Positions 36,156-47,727 of a DNA stretch of 64,000 nt are shown here, piece after piece. Each line of letters opens with the position of its first letter. The stretch's first letter is position 1. The stretch is from Pseudarthrobacter sp. Fe7. GTDB taxonomy: Bacteria > Actinomycetota > Actinomycetes > Actinomycetales > Micrococcaceae. The stretch covers positions 1,860,001 through 1,924,000 of the forward strand of contig CP099977.1 in assembly GCA_024372495.1 (NCBI GenBank), read 5' to 3'. The notes below the pieces were generated by a model. That model ran no database searches, was not told where the DNA came from, and saw nothing but the letters and a program-made list of their open reading frames with translations. The translations under genes and the position numbers were made by a program.

Positions 36156-37820
36156 TCAGAAAGACGGGGAGGGCCTTCGGCGGGAAGCGTAACCGTGAAG
36201 GTGCTGCCCTTGCCCTCGCCGCTCTCGCACATGATTGTGCCGCCGTGGCGCTCCACGATCATCCGCGTGATGGAAAGGCCCAGCCCCACCCCGGGAATCG
36301 CTGCCCTTTGCGCCGACTCGGTCCGGAAGAAACGGTTGAACACTTTTGCCGCATCCTCGTGGGAGATGCCCATGCCGGTGTCGGTCACGCTCAGCCGTAC
36401 CCACTGCGGGTCCGCCGTCGCGCTGATGCTGATCCTTCCGCCGCCGGGAGAGTACTTGATGGCGTTGGAAACCAGGTTGTCCAGCACCTGCCCGATCCGG
36501 AGCGGGTCCGCGTAGGCCCACAGGGGGAGGGGACGTCGGCGGCGATCTCCACGTGGGACCGCTGGGCAGAGGCCTGGGCCGAGCTGAGGCTGGTCTCCAC
36601 CAGGCTGGCCAGGTCGGTCCGCTTGGGGTGGACATTCAGTGCGGTCGAGGCGGAGGCCGTCAGGTCGGCCACCAGGTCCAGGAGCCGCTCCGCGTTGCGC
36701 TGGACCACCAGGAGGCGCTGGGCCAGGTGCGGGGACAGGCTGTTGGCTTCTTCCAGCACCAGGTCCACGTTGCCGACGATTGAGTTCAGCGGGTTCTTGA
36801 ACTCGTGCGAAACATTGGAGATGAGGTCCTGGTTCGCGGCCAGGGACTCCACCCAGCCGGTGACATCGGTGTAGACCACTACCGCCCCGGTCAGGCGGCC
36901 GTCCTCGCTGACCAGCGGCCGGGCCGCAGTGGAGACGGCGCGCTGCTCGGGGCCTTCGCCGGCCCACACCAGGTAGTCGGCGAAGGATTCCCCGGCCATG
37001 GCCCTGCTGATGGGTCGGCGGTCCGGGGGAGCAGCGTGCGACGGTCTTGGCCGAAGATGAGCTGGTGCCCCTGGCCCGGCACGGCCTCGTCAGCGCCTGT
37101 GGCGCGGCGGAAGTTGCGCTGGCGGCTGTTGGACACCAGGAAGTGGCCGGAGCGGGCGACGGCGGCAATGCCGACGTCGGTGGCGTCCAGGACGGTTTCG
37201 AGCAGCTTTTCCCGTTCCCGGCTTGCCGCGAGCAGGTCCCGGAGCTCACGGTCCTTCTCTGCCAGTTCGCGTTGCTGCAGCCGCAGGTTCACGCTTGCGA
37301 AGCGGATGGCGAGGGAAACGGCGAGCATCATGACGGGGAAGAGAACTACTGTGGTGAGGTCCGCGGCGGTTTCGGACGGGAAGTGACCCACGGCCGACGG
37401 GAGCATGATCAGGAACGGCCCCATGAAGCTGAGCACCAGGCTGCTGCGCGCCAGCATGCCGGATGCGGAGAGCCAGATGACCGGGAAGACCACCAGAACT
37501 GCCAGCCCGGGCAACAGCGGTGCTGCGCCGTTGCGCAGGAACCCGATCGCGGCAAAGTCCAGCACGGGAATAACCAGGTACGGGCGGTGCGCCAGGCGTT
37601 CCCAGGGAATCAGGAAGCAGGCAAGGAACAGTACCCCGTGGAGGGCAAGGCCGGCCGCGTACAACGGGCTGTGCAGGAGTGTGGGCCATGCGAACGGGGT
37701 GATCACGGCAATGACGGCCACCACGACGGTCAGGGGAAGCTGGCACAGCGCCACTTGGGCGCGGGGTCCCAGCCGGCGAAAGATGCGGCCCGGCCCGCGG
37801 TGGAACAATGGCTCAGCCAT
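36091..37820 (-). CDS. Membrane-bound sensor histidine kinase
   Basis: Two-component sensor, about 576 residues repaired. ATG at 37820 (MAEPLFHRGPGRIFRRLG). About six membrane helices (residues 20-180), then a coiled coil, a PAS-like region (ETVLDATDVGIAAVARSG), HisKA with phospho-accepting His in ISNVSHEFKNPLNS, and HATPase with DNLVSNAIKYSP, VTDTGMGI and GVGLGLSI. Two C-runs on the coding strand have each lost one base (plus-strand G-runs at 37025-37029 and 36529-36532). The extra base at 36107-36113 shared with truA must also be removed, which brings in stop TAA at 36091-36093. Divergent from the response regulator, its likely partner. Signal unknown. Confidence 0.9.
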
Positions 37821-38073
37821 GTTTCTGACTCGTACCCCTTCACATGGGGAAAGCAGGTGTCGCCAAGGTCGATCAATTCCCCCAGTTACCTTGAGCAACC
37901 ACCCTTTCCCTTGGATATTGCACACGTCCTGTCATAGTAATTGACTTTTCAATTTCGAGGGCGAATACGGATGTCATCAGCACGGCTTACTAGTAGCGTA
38001 TAAATGGTTGGAGCGGGAATGGCATTGGCGCTGGGCCAATGGGGGGCCATCTCCGCCTGGCGCAGGGATAGCA

Positions 38074-38856
38074 ATGGACGATCTTGGTGTAGCTGTAGTA
38101 ATCGAAGATGACGCGGACGTACGCAACCTCCTTGAAGGCGTACTGACCCAGGCGGGCTTCGAAGTACATACAGCTGTTGATGGGCGGGCCGGGGTTGAGG
38201 TGGTCCGCAGTAAGCAGGCCAACGTTGTAACGCTCGATATTGGCCTGCCGGATATCGACGGGTTCGAGGTATTACGGCGAATCCGGAATTTCAGCAATGC
38301 CTACGTGGTGATGCTGACGGGCCGGACGGAGGAGCCGGACCTGTTGTCGGCACTCAACGCGGGCGCGGACGATTACATCGCCAAACCCTTCAGGCCAAGG
38401 GAGCTCCGGGCCCGGGTGGCGGCGATGATGCGCAGGCCCCGGCACGAGATAGCGGGGAAGGAACCGTCAACCACGGAGTGGGCACAGCCCCCGGCTCCGC
38501 CCGCGCCGGGCGATCCGGGGGTGTTGCGGCACAACGGACTCCAGCTGAACCACCGGACACGCACCGTTGAGGTCAAGGGTCAGCCGCTGGGCCTGACCCG
38601 CAGCGAATTCGACCTGCTGCATGTACTGCTGAAGGGCGCCGGCGCCGTCTGCACCAGGGCTGACCTGGTACGGGCCGTGAGGGGCGACTTCTATGACCAT
38701 GACACGTACATCAGCGAGGCCGATGAGCGTGCCGTGGAGGTCCATGTGGGAAACCTCCGGCGCAAGCTCAAGGAAGACCAGTTGTCGCCGCGCTGGCTGC
38801 AGACGGTGCGCGGTGTGGGGTACCGGCTGGCGCCCCGGCGGCCCGACGACGCGTAG
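38074..38856 (+). CDS. OmpR-family DNA-binding response regulator
   Basis: 260 residues from ATG 38074. The receiver domain (residues 1-115) has acidic pocket EDDADV, phospho-acceptor Asp in VVTLDIGLPDIDGFEV, Thr in LTGRT and Lys in IAKPF. After a Pro/Ala linker comes a winged-helix domain ending LQTVRGVGYRL. Divergent from the histidine kinase over a 253-base shared region; a TATAAA at 37999-38004 may be its -10. Targets are unknown. The neighbouring Tad operons are candidates by position only. Confidence 0.93.
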   Translation: MDDLGVAVVIEDDADVRNLLEGVLTQAGFEVHTAVDGRAGVEVVRSKQANVVTLDIGLPDIDGFEVLRRIRNFSNAYVVMLTGRTEEPDLLSALNAGADDYIAKPFRPRELRARVAAMMRRPRHEIAGKEPSTTEWAQPPAPPAPGDPGVLRHNGLQLNHRTRTVEVKGQPLGLTRSEFDLLHVLLKGAGAVCTRADLVRAVRGDFYDHDTYISEADERAVEVHVGNLRRKLKEDQLSPRWLQTVRGVGYRLAPRRPDDA

Positions 38857-38859
38857 TGG

Positions 38860-39342
38860 TCAGCCCTTCTCCAGGATGTAGGTCGACTGCGGCTCGGACA
38901 CCGTCCGTGCCCCGTCCTGGGCCACCCCGGCCATCATGGCTTGGCCCCGGACAAAGTCGCCGCGCCGGATGAGGTCTTCGAGGAGTTCGGCGAGCCTGGC
39001 CAGGCGCACCCCGCCCACCATGGTGGAGCTGATCTTCAGGCTGATGACGGCATCCAGGGCAGAGGCTTCGTCCTCGCTGTCTACAGCTGTTCCCAGCCGG
39101 GCCAGGCGCAGGTCCCACATGGCGGCATAGTCACGGGCGAAGCGCTGGGCCAGGCCGGATCCTGCGAGTTCGTCCTCGAGCTCGTCCAGAACCGCTGTGT
39201 CAATTAACGGCAAGAGAGCGGCCGCTTCCAGTGAGAGGGCCGCCGCTGCGGCCCGAACGTGGGTGGCAGGCAATGTGACCCCGGCCAGCGGGGAGTCCAC
39301 AGCGGGGCTCTTTCCGCTGGAGCCGGAATCTTGACTCTGCAT
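38860..39342 (-). CDS. Hpt-like helical protein lacking the phosphoacceptor histidine
   Basis: 160 residues. Residues 50-125 look like a histidine phosphotransfer bundle: ALDAVISLKISSTMVGGVRLARLAELLEDL follows the usual Hpt pattern AHSLKSSSxxVGAxxLAxL. However, Ile stands where the phosphorylated His should be. It therefore probably cannot carry phosphate and may act as a docking or decoy partner. On the minus strand, 94 bases after tadC of the first Tad module, so possibly its last cistron. Its stop is 3 bases from that of the convergent response regulator. Hpt assignment is from motif shape. Confidence 0.6.
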   Translation of the reverse strand: MQSQDSGSSGKSPAVDSPLAGVTLPATHVRAAAAALSLEAAALLPLIDTAVLDELEDELAGSGLAQRFARDYAAMWDLRLARLGTAVDSEDEASALDAVISLKISSTMVGGVRLARLAELLEDLIRRGDFVRGQAMMAGVAQDGARTVSEPQSTYILEKG

Positions 39343-39436
39343 TGTTCAAGGCTACTTCCTGGAAATCATTCGTCGTCCATTTTCTTATCATTCTGTGTAA
39401 ACCTTGAGGCAACCTTGCCGTGGCCCTGAGTATCCT

Positions 39437-40323
39437 TTATTGTCCGCTGAACGTCATCACCGTATTGATCACGGCCGGTCCCAGGATGGCGATGAAGAGG
39501 ACCGGAAAGATGAAGAACAAGAGCGGGAAGAGGATCATGACGGGCAGCTTCATGGCCTTTTCCTCGGCCCGCTGGCGGCGCTTGACCCGCATGACCTTGG
39601 CCTGGACGCGCAGCACCCGGCTGATGGCGATTCCGTAGGTGTCGGCCTGGACCACGGCCTGCACGAAACTGCGCAGGCTCCGGGATGTTGGTTCGTTCCG
39701 CCAACGCAACGTATGACTCCCTGCGGCTGCGTCCCACCTGCATGTCCTGCAGGGTGCGGACCAGTTCCTCCGCCAGCGGACCCTTTCCGTTCTCGCCTGC
39801 CCTTGCCATGGCGCCTTCGAAGCCAAGTCCGGCTTCCACGGAGATCAGCATCTGGTCCAGCGTGTTGGCGAGTTCGAGCCTGCATGGCCTTCTGCCGCTC
39901 CTGTCCTTTGCTGTAGAGGAGCAGGTCGGGGATGAAGTAGCCAAGGACCAGGACGAAGATCCCGGCGAGCTTCATAATCGGGCTGCTTCCGATGGAGGTT
40001 AGATAGAGGCCAGCGGCCGCACCTGCCAGGCCAAGTCCGAGCTTCGACCCGAGCACCTTTCCCAGCGGCATGGAAGCGGGCCGGCCGGCGAGGGACAGGA
40101 GGCGGTCCAGGAATGCGACGTAGGCAGGGGGAGTGAGCCGCCGCCCCAGGGCTTCGAGCCTGGCGGGCGCTCCGGCCGGCGCAGCGGCGACGGCGGGGGC
40201 GCCGCGGGAGAGCAGGTCGGTGACTGCCACGCGGCCCTGCTTGTCCACGGTGAGGACGGACCAGGCCAAGGCCCCCACGGGGACGCTGACCAGCAGGACG
40301 GAGAGCAGGACGGTGAGGTTCAT
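39437..40323 (-). CDS. tadC: Tad pilus platform protein TadC (module 1)
   Basis: Type II secretion F-domain membrane protein, paired with TadB as assembly platform; 294 residues repaired. N-terminal helix, two central helices near 95-140, F-domain ELANTLDQMLISVEAGLGFEGAMAR, ADTYGIAISRVLRVQA, and a C-terminal hydrophobic pair. Two insertions: 39673-39679 and 39875-39881 (both CAGGCTC/GAGCCTG for an AGCT site). Follows tadB by 7 bases. Confidence 0.88.
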
Positions 40324-40330
40324 GGGGTCC

Positions 40331-41264
40331 TCAGAACTTCAGGTCGATGATCTTGCGCATCCACAGCGCACCGATGGTCATCAGGACAAAAGAGGCGCCG
40401 ATCATTACCCAGCCCAGGGGATGGGTGAACATGGCGTTCATGTAGTTGGGACTCACCGCCAGCAGCATGGCCACGATGCCGAACGGCATGGCGATCAGGA
40501 TGTAGGCGGAGAACTTGCCTTCCGCGGCCAGGGCCTTGATGTGGCCTTTGATTTCCGCGCGCTCGCGGATGGTCTCGTTGACCTGGTCCAGCACCTCGGC
40601 CAGGTTGCCGCCCACTTCGCGGTTGATCTGGATGGCCTGCGAGATCCAGATGAAGTCCTCATTCTTCATCCGGTCCGCCGTGTCGTTGAGGGCGGCGAGC
40701 AGGTCCCGGCCGAGGCTGGTTTCCGTGATCACCCGCCGCATCTCCTCGGACGTGGGCTTCTGGGACTCAGTGGCGGCGGCGTCGATGGCGCGCAGGATGC
40801 TGTGCCCGGCGCGCAGGCCGCCGGAGAGCAACTGCAACGTGTCGCCCAGGCTGGCTGTCGAAGGCGGTGCGGCGCTTGCCGGCCAGGAACCCGAGGACCA
40901 GTTTGCCCACGAAGGGTGCCAGCAGGGCGAGCAGCAGTCCCATGAAGGGCCCTACAGTCACCAGGCCAACCAGCATGCCGACGCAGGCACCGATGCCTAC
41001 AAGCAGGAAGAATTCGGCCTGGCTGAGGCGCAGGCCTGCGTTCTCGAGTTCGGGGCGGGAGAAGAGCTTGACGGTTCGGCCCGCGAGGAGCCGTTCGAAG
41101 GACTTGACGCCGGAGAGCGCCAGGCGCGTTATGGAGGATGGCGGCTCGGGTTCAAACGGACGACGGCGGTCCAGCGGCACCGAGGGGGCGCCCGGAAGGA
41201 GCACGGCCACGCCGAGCAGGCAGATGGCTGCCAGGAGGATGACGCTTCCGAGGGCGATGATCAT
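40331..41264 (-). CDS. tadB: Tad pilus platform protein TadB (module 1)
   Basis: F-domain membrane protein, 310 residues repaired. ATG 41264 (MIIALGSVILLAAICLLGV), 10 bases after the ATPase stop. F-domain core LLSGGLRAGHSILRAIDAAA ... INREVGGNLAEVLDQVNETIRER is well conserved. One extra base at 40847-40853 (CAGCCTG for CAGCTG). Confidence 0.9.
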
Positions 41265-41274
41265 GGCCGCGTCC

Positions 41275-42760
<1,486 letters not shown>

Positions 42761-42761
<1 letters not shown>

Positions 42762-43953
42762 CAGATGACCACCCTTCGGTGAAGTTTCCGCTGCGCCTGT
42801 GCGCGCCATGCCGGGTTGAAGCGCTCCACCAACTGGCGGAGGCTTTTGACGGCTGGGTCCTTTTTTGATTCCTGGAGGACGGGGATTCCGCGGTTGGTGG
42901 ACAGGGCCACGGCGCGGGAGCGGGGACGCTGACGTCCACGGGCGCGCCGATGGTGGATTCGACGTCCTGGACGTTCAGGCCTGCCTTGGCGTCGGCCATG
43001 TTCAGGACCACGTGGCGGGATTCGGGCATGATGTCCAGCTGGCGGAGGACTTCCAGGCCGGAACGCAGGCCGCGGAGACTGGGGATGTCCATGGCGCTGA
43101 CCCAGACGACGTCGGTGCACTGCTCTATGGCGGCGAGGCCGATTTCCGGCATGCCAGGGGCGGTGTCCAGCACCACGTATTGGAACTCCCGGGCGAGCTG
43201 TTCCAAGAGGTGGCTGACCTGCTCCGGGGTGATGTGGTCCGCGTCCACGGGGTTGGGCGGGGCGCACAGGGCGTAGATGCCGGCCGGGTGCACCGTGAGG
43301 AAGGCTTTGAGGACCAGGGAGTCCTGGGCGGCCGCCGGGGTGACGGCGTCCGTGACCGTGTGCTCCGGGTTGAGGTAGAGCCCGGAGGCGATGTCTCCGA
43401 ACTGCAGGTCCAGGTCCACGATCACCACGCTCATGGGCGCGATCTGGCCCAGGCCGATTGCGATGTTGGTGGCCAGGGTGGTCTTACCCACGCCACCTTT
43501 GGGGGAGAAGACGCCGATGACCAGGCCCTTGCTGTTCTGTTCAGCTTGTGTTTCCGGGCTGCGGTGGCGGGTGGCGAAGGACTGGCAGGCGCGTTCGAGC
43601 AGCACCCGTATTTCCGCGGCGTCAGCCTGCGGGCTGAGGATGTCGCGGATGCCGGAGCGCATGGCGTTCAGCAGTGCGGCGGGCTCCACGTCGCTGACCA
43701 GGACCAGGCTGAGGCCGGGAAGCTGGACGTCGAAAACCTTGGCGAACCTGAGCGCCTCCTCATAAGGGACGTCCGGGCCGATGATCAGCACCTCGGGCTG
43801 CTCCTGGTTGAGGAGGGCAAACAGTTCCGCGGGGCCTGCGGGGAGGATGTCACTCGCGATGGTCTGGACGCTGCCGCGCAGGCCGTTGGCGACGGCGGCG
43901 CGCAGCTTTTGGTCGAACTCGGCGCTGGGCGAAAGGAGGACGAACCGGCTCAT
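42761..43953 (-). CDS. cpaE: Tad localisation ATPase TadZ/CpaE (module 1)
   Basis: ParA/MinD-type ATPase with an N-terminal receiver-like domain, believed to place the pilus machine at a cell pole; 397 residues repaired. Deviant Walker A FSPKGGVGKTTLATN and VDLDLQFGD. The receiver-like part (VLIIGPDVPYEEALRFAKVF) has no conventional phosphorylation pocket. One C is missing in the coding-strand C-run (plus-strand G-run 42922-42925), after which PRSRAVALSTNRGIPVLQE continues. Confidence 0.9.
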
Positions 43954-44699
43954 TTGTACACGTTGTCCTTCCTGGCGATGAAGCCACCGTTGTCCTGGGC
44001 GTCGAGGGGTTCCTTGGTGAGCCAGAGGCTGCCATTGAGAGTGGTGTAGATGATCTTGCTTGCGTCCACGTCGCTCACCGCCACGGTCACCATGAACGAG
44101 CCTTGGGGGAGGGTGGTGTCCTGCGGGTTTGTGCCGTCGGTAGGCTTGGCAGTTGGTTGCGCTGCACGCTGGACCGCCGTGACGAGGACCTTGCGCAGAG
44201 AAAGCTGGGTGGTGGGCTCGCCGGGTTTGCTCTTGTCCGCGCCGGCCGCGAAGTTGAATCCGATGGCAACGTGGTCCCCGGCTTCAAGGCGGCCACCGAC
44301 CACCATCTTGGGTTCCAGCTCGAAGGTGACTTCCTGGAGCCCGGCCGGCACCTTGGCGGCGCTGCTGCTCTTGGCATCCTGGGGGGCGACGAGGCGTTCG
44401 GCGAGGAGCTGTTCGCCGGGGACGAGGTCGACGGCGGCCACTTTGCCGGAAGAGTCGTCGAGGGACGTCAGTGCTGTTGGTGCGACACCTGCCGCCGGGA
44501 CGTCCTGGATGACGAGCGAGGCTGCCATGGCGTTCACCTGGGTTCCGGCGGGGATGGCCTTTTCGACCACCAGCACCTTTTTGGGGCTGGTAGTGGCCAT
44601 CGCCCGAGCGTCCGCGCCGTTCGCGTAGACGATGATGAGGAGGGCTCCCACAAGCGCCAGGGCGACGGCGGCCGTTCCGGCGAGCATGCGAGACTTCAC
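43950..44699 (-). CDS. cpaB: Flp pilus assembly protein CpaB/RcpC-like, SAF domain (module 1)
   Basis: 249 residues: one N-terminal membrane helix (MLAGTAAVALALVGALLIIVY), then an SAF domain (VLVVEKAIPAGTQV, LVPGEQLLAERLV) and an RcpC-like C-terminal region. Outside the membrane, thought to act in pilus assembly at the cell wall. GTG start; its stop overlaps the cpaE ATG. Intact. Confidence 0.88.
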   Translation of the reverse strand: MKSRMLAGTAAVALALVGALLIIVYANGADARAMATTSPKKVLVVEKAIPAGTQVNAMAASLVIQDVPAAGVAPTALTSLDDSSGKVAAVDLVPGEQLLAERLVAPQDAKSSSAAKVPAGLQEVTFELEPKMVVGGRLEAGDHVAIGFNFAAGADKSKPGEPTTQLSLRKVLVTAVQRAAQPTAKPTDGTNPQDTTLPQGSFMVTVAVSDVDASKIIYTTLNGSLWLTKEPLDAQDNGGFIARKDNVYK

Positions 44700-44728
44700 T
44701 TTGAACTCCGTGGTTTGGGTGGGGATTG

Positions 44729-45708
44729 TCAGAGGGTAAGTCGGGCAACGGATGCACCGAAATCCGGAGCGTTGCCGAGTTCAAAGCCTTGGGCGAGTGA
44801 AACGAATTTCACGAAATAGCCCCGTATCGTTTTGTTGGCCACCTTTGCACCTGCCGTCCAACCAATGCTTGCGAACTGGTAACCCGTCACGTGGAATGCC
44901 GCGAAGCCTTTGACGTAGTACTTACCGCTGGAGCCTGTTCCGGTAGCGACGTCATATAGCGGCAGCAAAACGGTTTGGTTGTTCATTTGATTGAAGTCAG
45001 ACTGGCTACAGGAATACGGAACGCTTGCCCCTGTGTCGCTGGAAAACCAGATCCCGGAGTTGTTGGACGCCCCTGCAGTTGCAGTTATGGCACACTTCGC
45101 TGAAGTCGTTTGAATCCAGCCGAACCCCCTGGGATGCCGCCGCATCCATTGACGGACTGCGCTAGAACCTGTTCGGTGCCCGCCGTCGAACCGGCGAGCA
45201 TGTCCAACTTGCAGTAGGCGATTGCTAACGGCAGGATTACTGGTCCTCTGGATGGGGTTCCCCACGTGGCAGAAGAGGTTGCCATTATCTTCTCGCTGTC
45301 GATCCCCAGCGCGCGCGCGAAGTAGAGCGAGACCGAGTCCTGCGGTGCGCCGTCTTGTTTTGCCGACGTCATCACACTGACTGTTCGCGCGGTCTTGTCC
45401 AGCTGAATGGAATAGACGTTACTTTTCCCGTCCAGTGCATTCTGATTTGCCAGACTGGCGGCAAGTGTAGAAGAAGTTGAACATAGTGGATCCGTCAAAT
45501 TGACGCCGCACTTCTGAGCTAGGGCCAGCGCAGATGCATCTGCACCACTTTGCGCCTGCGCCCGTTCAGAGTAGATCAGGCCCACGTCGACGGAGATAGC
45601 CACGAAGCCAAGAAGAGTAACTAGGAGGATGGCGACGATGACGCTGACGGCCCCGTTTTCGCCGCTCTGGGTTGTGGTGATCGGTTTGTCCGTCCCTAGC
45701 CGCCGCAC
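44729..45708 (-). CDS. TadG-like pseudopilin / Flp pilus-assembly protein (module 1)
   Basis: 326 residues repaired. N-terminal helix NGAVSVIVAILLVTLLGFVAISVDVGLIYSERAQAQSGADASALA is the signature of TadG-like proteins (putative TadE/G-type, DUF2134-like). The rest is a secreted domain with several cysteines. I chose GTG 45708, with AAGGGAG seven bases upstream, inside the tadE 3' end. One base is lost from a C-run at 45125-45129. Lower GC than the core genes. Confidence 0.8.
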
Positions 45709-46070
45709 AGCATGACTCCCTTGCCGGTCATAGGAAACGGCCCGGCGATTCCCGTGATGGTGGAGAGCGTGTACTGGACCGTGACTGTTACTTGAGTACC
45801 CGTGCTGCACGTGGTTGGGCTTACGGTAACGGCGGACGACGGAATGGTGGAGCTGACCGACGCGGCTGCGGTCTGAACGGCGCTCGCTGCTGCGGTCGGA
45901 TTGTTGTTGATTGCCATAACGCGGACGCCATCACGTGCTGCGTTCGTTAGGGTGATCTGGGTGTTGTACGCTCTGCCAAACTCGATTGTGCCCAGCACAA
46001 GCATCAAGAGGAGGGGCAGCAGAATCGCGAATTCAACGGCGGCTGCGCCGCGTTCCGGGTCGCGTTTCAT
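45696..46070 (-). CDS. tadE: TadE-like pseudopilin (module 1)
   Basis: 124 residues; ATG 46070 with GAGGAGG eight bases upstream. ERGAAAVEFAILLPLLLMLVLGTIEFGRAYN is a typical TadE N-terminal helix with processing after Gly expected. Secreted C-terminal part has two Cys. Overlaps the TadG-like gene by 13 bases. Confidence 0.88.
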   Translation of the reverse strand: MKRDPERGAAAVEFAILLPLLLMLVLGTIEFGRAYNTQITLTNAARDGVRVMAINNNPTAAASAVQTAAASVSSTIPSSAVTVSPTTCSTGTQVTVTVQYTLSTITGIAGPFPMTGKGVMLCGG

Positions 46071-46154
46071 CTGCTGCACCTCCTCTTGGATTGCTTGTTT
46101 CCGCCGGGCAGAGTGCCGCCGTTTGGCTATGGGGTCCGGAACGGCGGCCGTGTG

Positions 46155-46361
46155 TTATGGAGTCGGGACAGTGGTGCTGGCCGGGTGGGCGATGTCGCTC
46201 GTGACGTTGGTGAACATCGTCTGGAGCTGGCCGCCAAGGGTGCTGACGGCGACGATGATGACGACAGCGATGAGGGCGACCATGATGCCGTATTCAACGG
46301 CGGTGGCGCCCTTCTCTTCGCTGCGAAGGCGGATCATGAGGTTGGTGTAGAGAGAAAGCAT
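46155..46361 (-). CDS. flp: Flp-type pilin 1
   Basis: 68 residues: short basic leader, EEKG, then ATAVEYGIMVALIAVVIIV, the class IVb pilin pattern cleaved after Gly with Glu at +5. First gene of module 1, 84 bases before tadE. AGGAG precedes the ATG. Confidence 0.9.
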   Translation of the reverse strand: MLSLYTNLMIRLRSEEKGATAVEYGIMVALIAVVIIVAVSTLGGQLQTMFTNVTSDIAHPASTTVPTP

Positions 46362-46412
46362 TTGGACTCCTGAGCGAGACGGATTGGCTGGCCCTGCACC
46401 AGCACTGAAATG

Positions 46413-46441
46413 AATTTAGCAACGTCTTTTGCCGTCTTGAC
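46413..46441 (-). promoter_or_regulatory. Candidate promoter of Tad module 1
   Basis: On the minus strand, GTCAAG (46441-46436), 17-base spacer, TAAATT (46418-46413), about 52 bases before the pilin ATG. The rest of the gap to pilin 2 (46445-46550) shows no gene. Confidence 0.35.
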
Positions 46442-46550
46442 GGGATCTTGCAGCATCCTGAGCAAAGCCTTTACGAATGGCCTTTTCCCTGCGCTTTTGC
46501 TGGGTTCTACCTGCGCTGATGGTGGGCTTTGCCGGCTTCGGGCGCGCAAA

Positions 46551-46582
46551 GGACCCCCTCGGTTCTGGGTGCCGAGGGGGTC
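46551..46582. terminator. Hairpin terminator between the two Tad modules
   Basis: GGACCCCCTCGG pairs perfectly with CCGAGGGGGTCC around an 8-base loop. Located downstream of pilin 2 on the minus strand, where it separates module 2 from module 1. The minus-strand exit is TTTGCG, so termination may be partial. Confidence 0.65.
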
Positions 46583-46620
46583 CGGTTTTGGAGCGCTAGG
46601 GGCGCTATGGTGTGGAGCGA

Positions 46621-46833
46621 TCAGGGGATGCCGAGAGCTGAACTCAATGTCGACGCCAAGTTTTGGTAATGAAGATTGAGGGCTTGCCCGAAGGTTGTGA
46701 TGCCGATGACCAAGGCCATGGCCAGGAATGCGATTAGGATGCCGTACTCCGTGGACGTTGCCCCGCGCTGGTCCCTGATTAGAACTCGTAGAGTTGTCGT
46801 CGGCCGCATCAGCAGGCTGTGAATTGATTTCAA
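46621..46833 (-). CDS. flp: Flp-type pilin 2 (end of module 2)
   Basis: 70 residues: basic leader ending DQRG, then ATSTEYGILIAFLAMALVIGI. The leader is longer than in the other three pilins, and its C-terminus differs. 10 bases after tadC of module 2, so likely the last cistron of that operon. Confidence 0.85.
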   Translation of the reverse strand: MKSIHSLLMRPTTTLRVLIRDQRGATSTEYGILIAFLAMALVIGITTFGQALNLHYQNLASTLSSALGIP

Positions 46834-46843
46834 TGCAACCTCT

Positions 46844-47718
46844 CTAGTGGAAAACGGCCATGATCTGAAGGATCGCTGGTCCGAGCAAAATGATGAAGAG
46901 GGTTGGCAGGATGAAGAAGATCAGAGGAAAGAGCATTTTGACTGGCATCTTCATCGCGTGTTCCTCCGCCAGTTGCCGCCGTTTGATGCGCATGTCCTTC
47001 GCCTGTGCCTTTAAAACGCCCGCGATGGCAATCCCGTAGGTATCTGCCTGGACTACGGCCCGAACGAACGTCCGCACCGCGGGAACGTCAACCCGTTCCG
47101 AGAGAGCCAGGTAAGCCTCTTTGCGGGAACGCCCGACCTGGATGTCTTGGAGCGTCCTGATCAGTTCATCCGCCAGGGGCCCCTGCCGTTTCCTCCGGCT
47201 CGTCCCATGGCGGTTTCAAAGCCGAGCCCAGCTTGAACCGAAATCAACATCTGGTCCAAGGCATTTGGGAGCTCCAACCTGATTGCTTCCCTGCGCTTCT
47301 GAGCAAAGTTCCGCAAGAGGATGTCTGGCAGGAAATAGGTCAGCGCGACAAGAACGAAAGCAATGAAGAACCTCCCCGCCGAGGGTGAACCCATGAAGAC
47401 CAGAAGGCCCAGGAGTGCGCCGCCGAAAGCGAGCATTGGTTTGATCATGAGGATCCGGGAAAGCGGCCATTGCTTTGGCCGCCCCGCTCCCGACAATTGC
47501 TTGTCAAGCCAGGCCTCGTAGCCGCGGGGTGTTATCCGCTTGGACAGGTTCGAGAATTGCTGGCGGATGTTGAGCGACTGTGAGGCCTGTGCGGAGCCGC
47601 CGCCCAGGTTGGCCTTGATACGCCGCAGGGCAGCCCGGTCGCCTGTGAAGGACAACCAAACCATGCCCGAAATCGGCACGACAATGGCCAATATTGCTGC
47701 TAATGCGATGGGTTGCAT
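46844..47718 (-). CDS. tadC: Tad platform protein TadC (module 2)
   Basis: 291 residues repaired. F-domain LELPNALDQMLISVQAGLGFETAMGRAGG and VQADTYGIAIAGVLKAQA, with a C-terminal hydrophobic pair. One C is missing at 47180-47183 (GRGPLADELIRTLQDIQVGRSRKEAY restored). Clearly homologous to the module 1 copy. Confidence 0.88.
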
Positions 47719-47727
47719 GTCGTCCCC

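Noticed and set aside
46334..46549. 71-codon minus-strand frame between pilins 1 and 2
   Set aside because: Overlaps the pilin 1 start and its likely promoter and RBS, has no RBS of its own and no recognisable domain.
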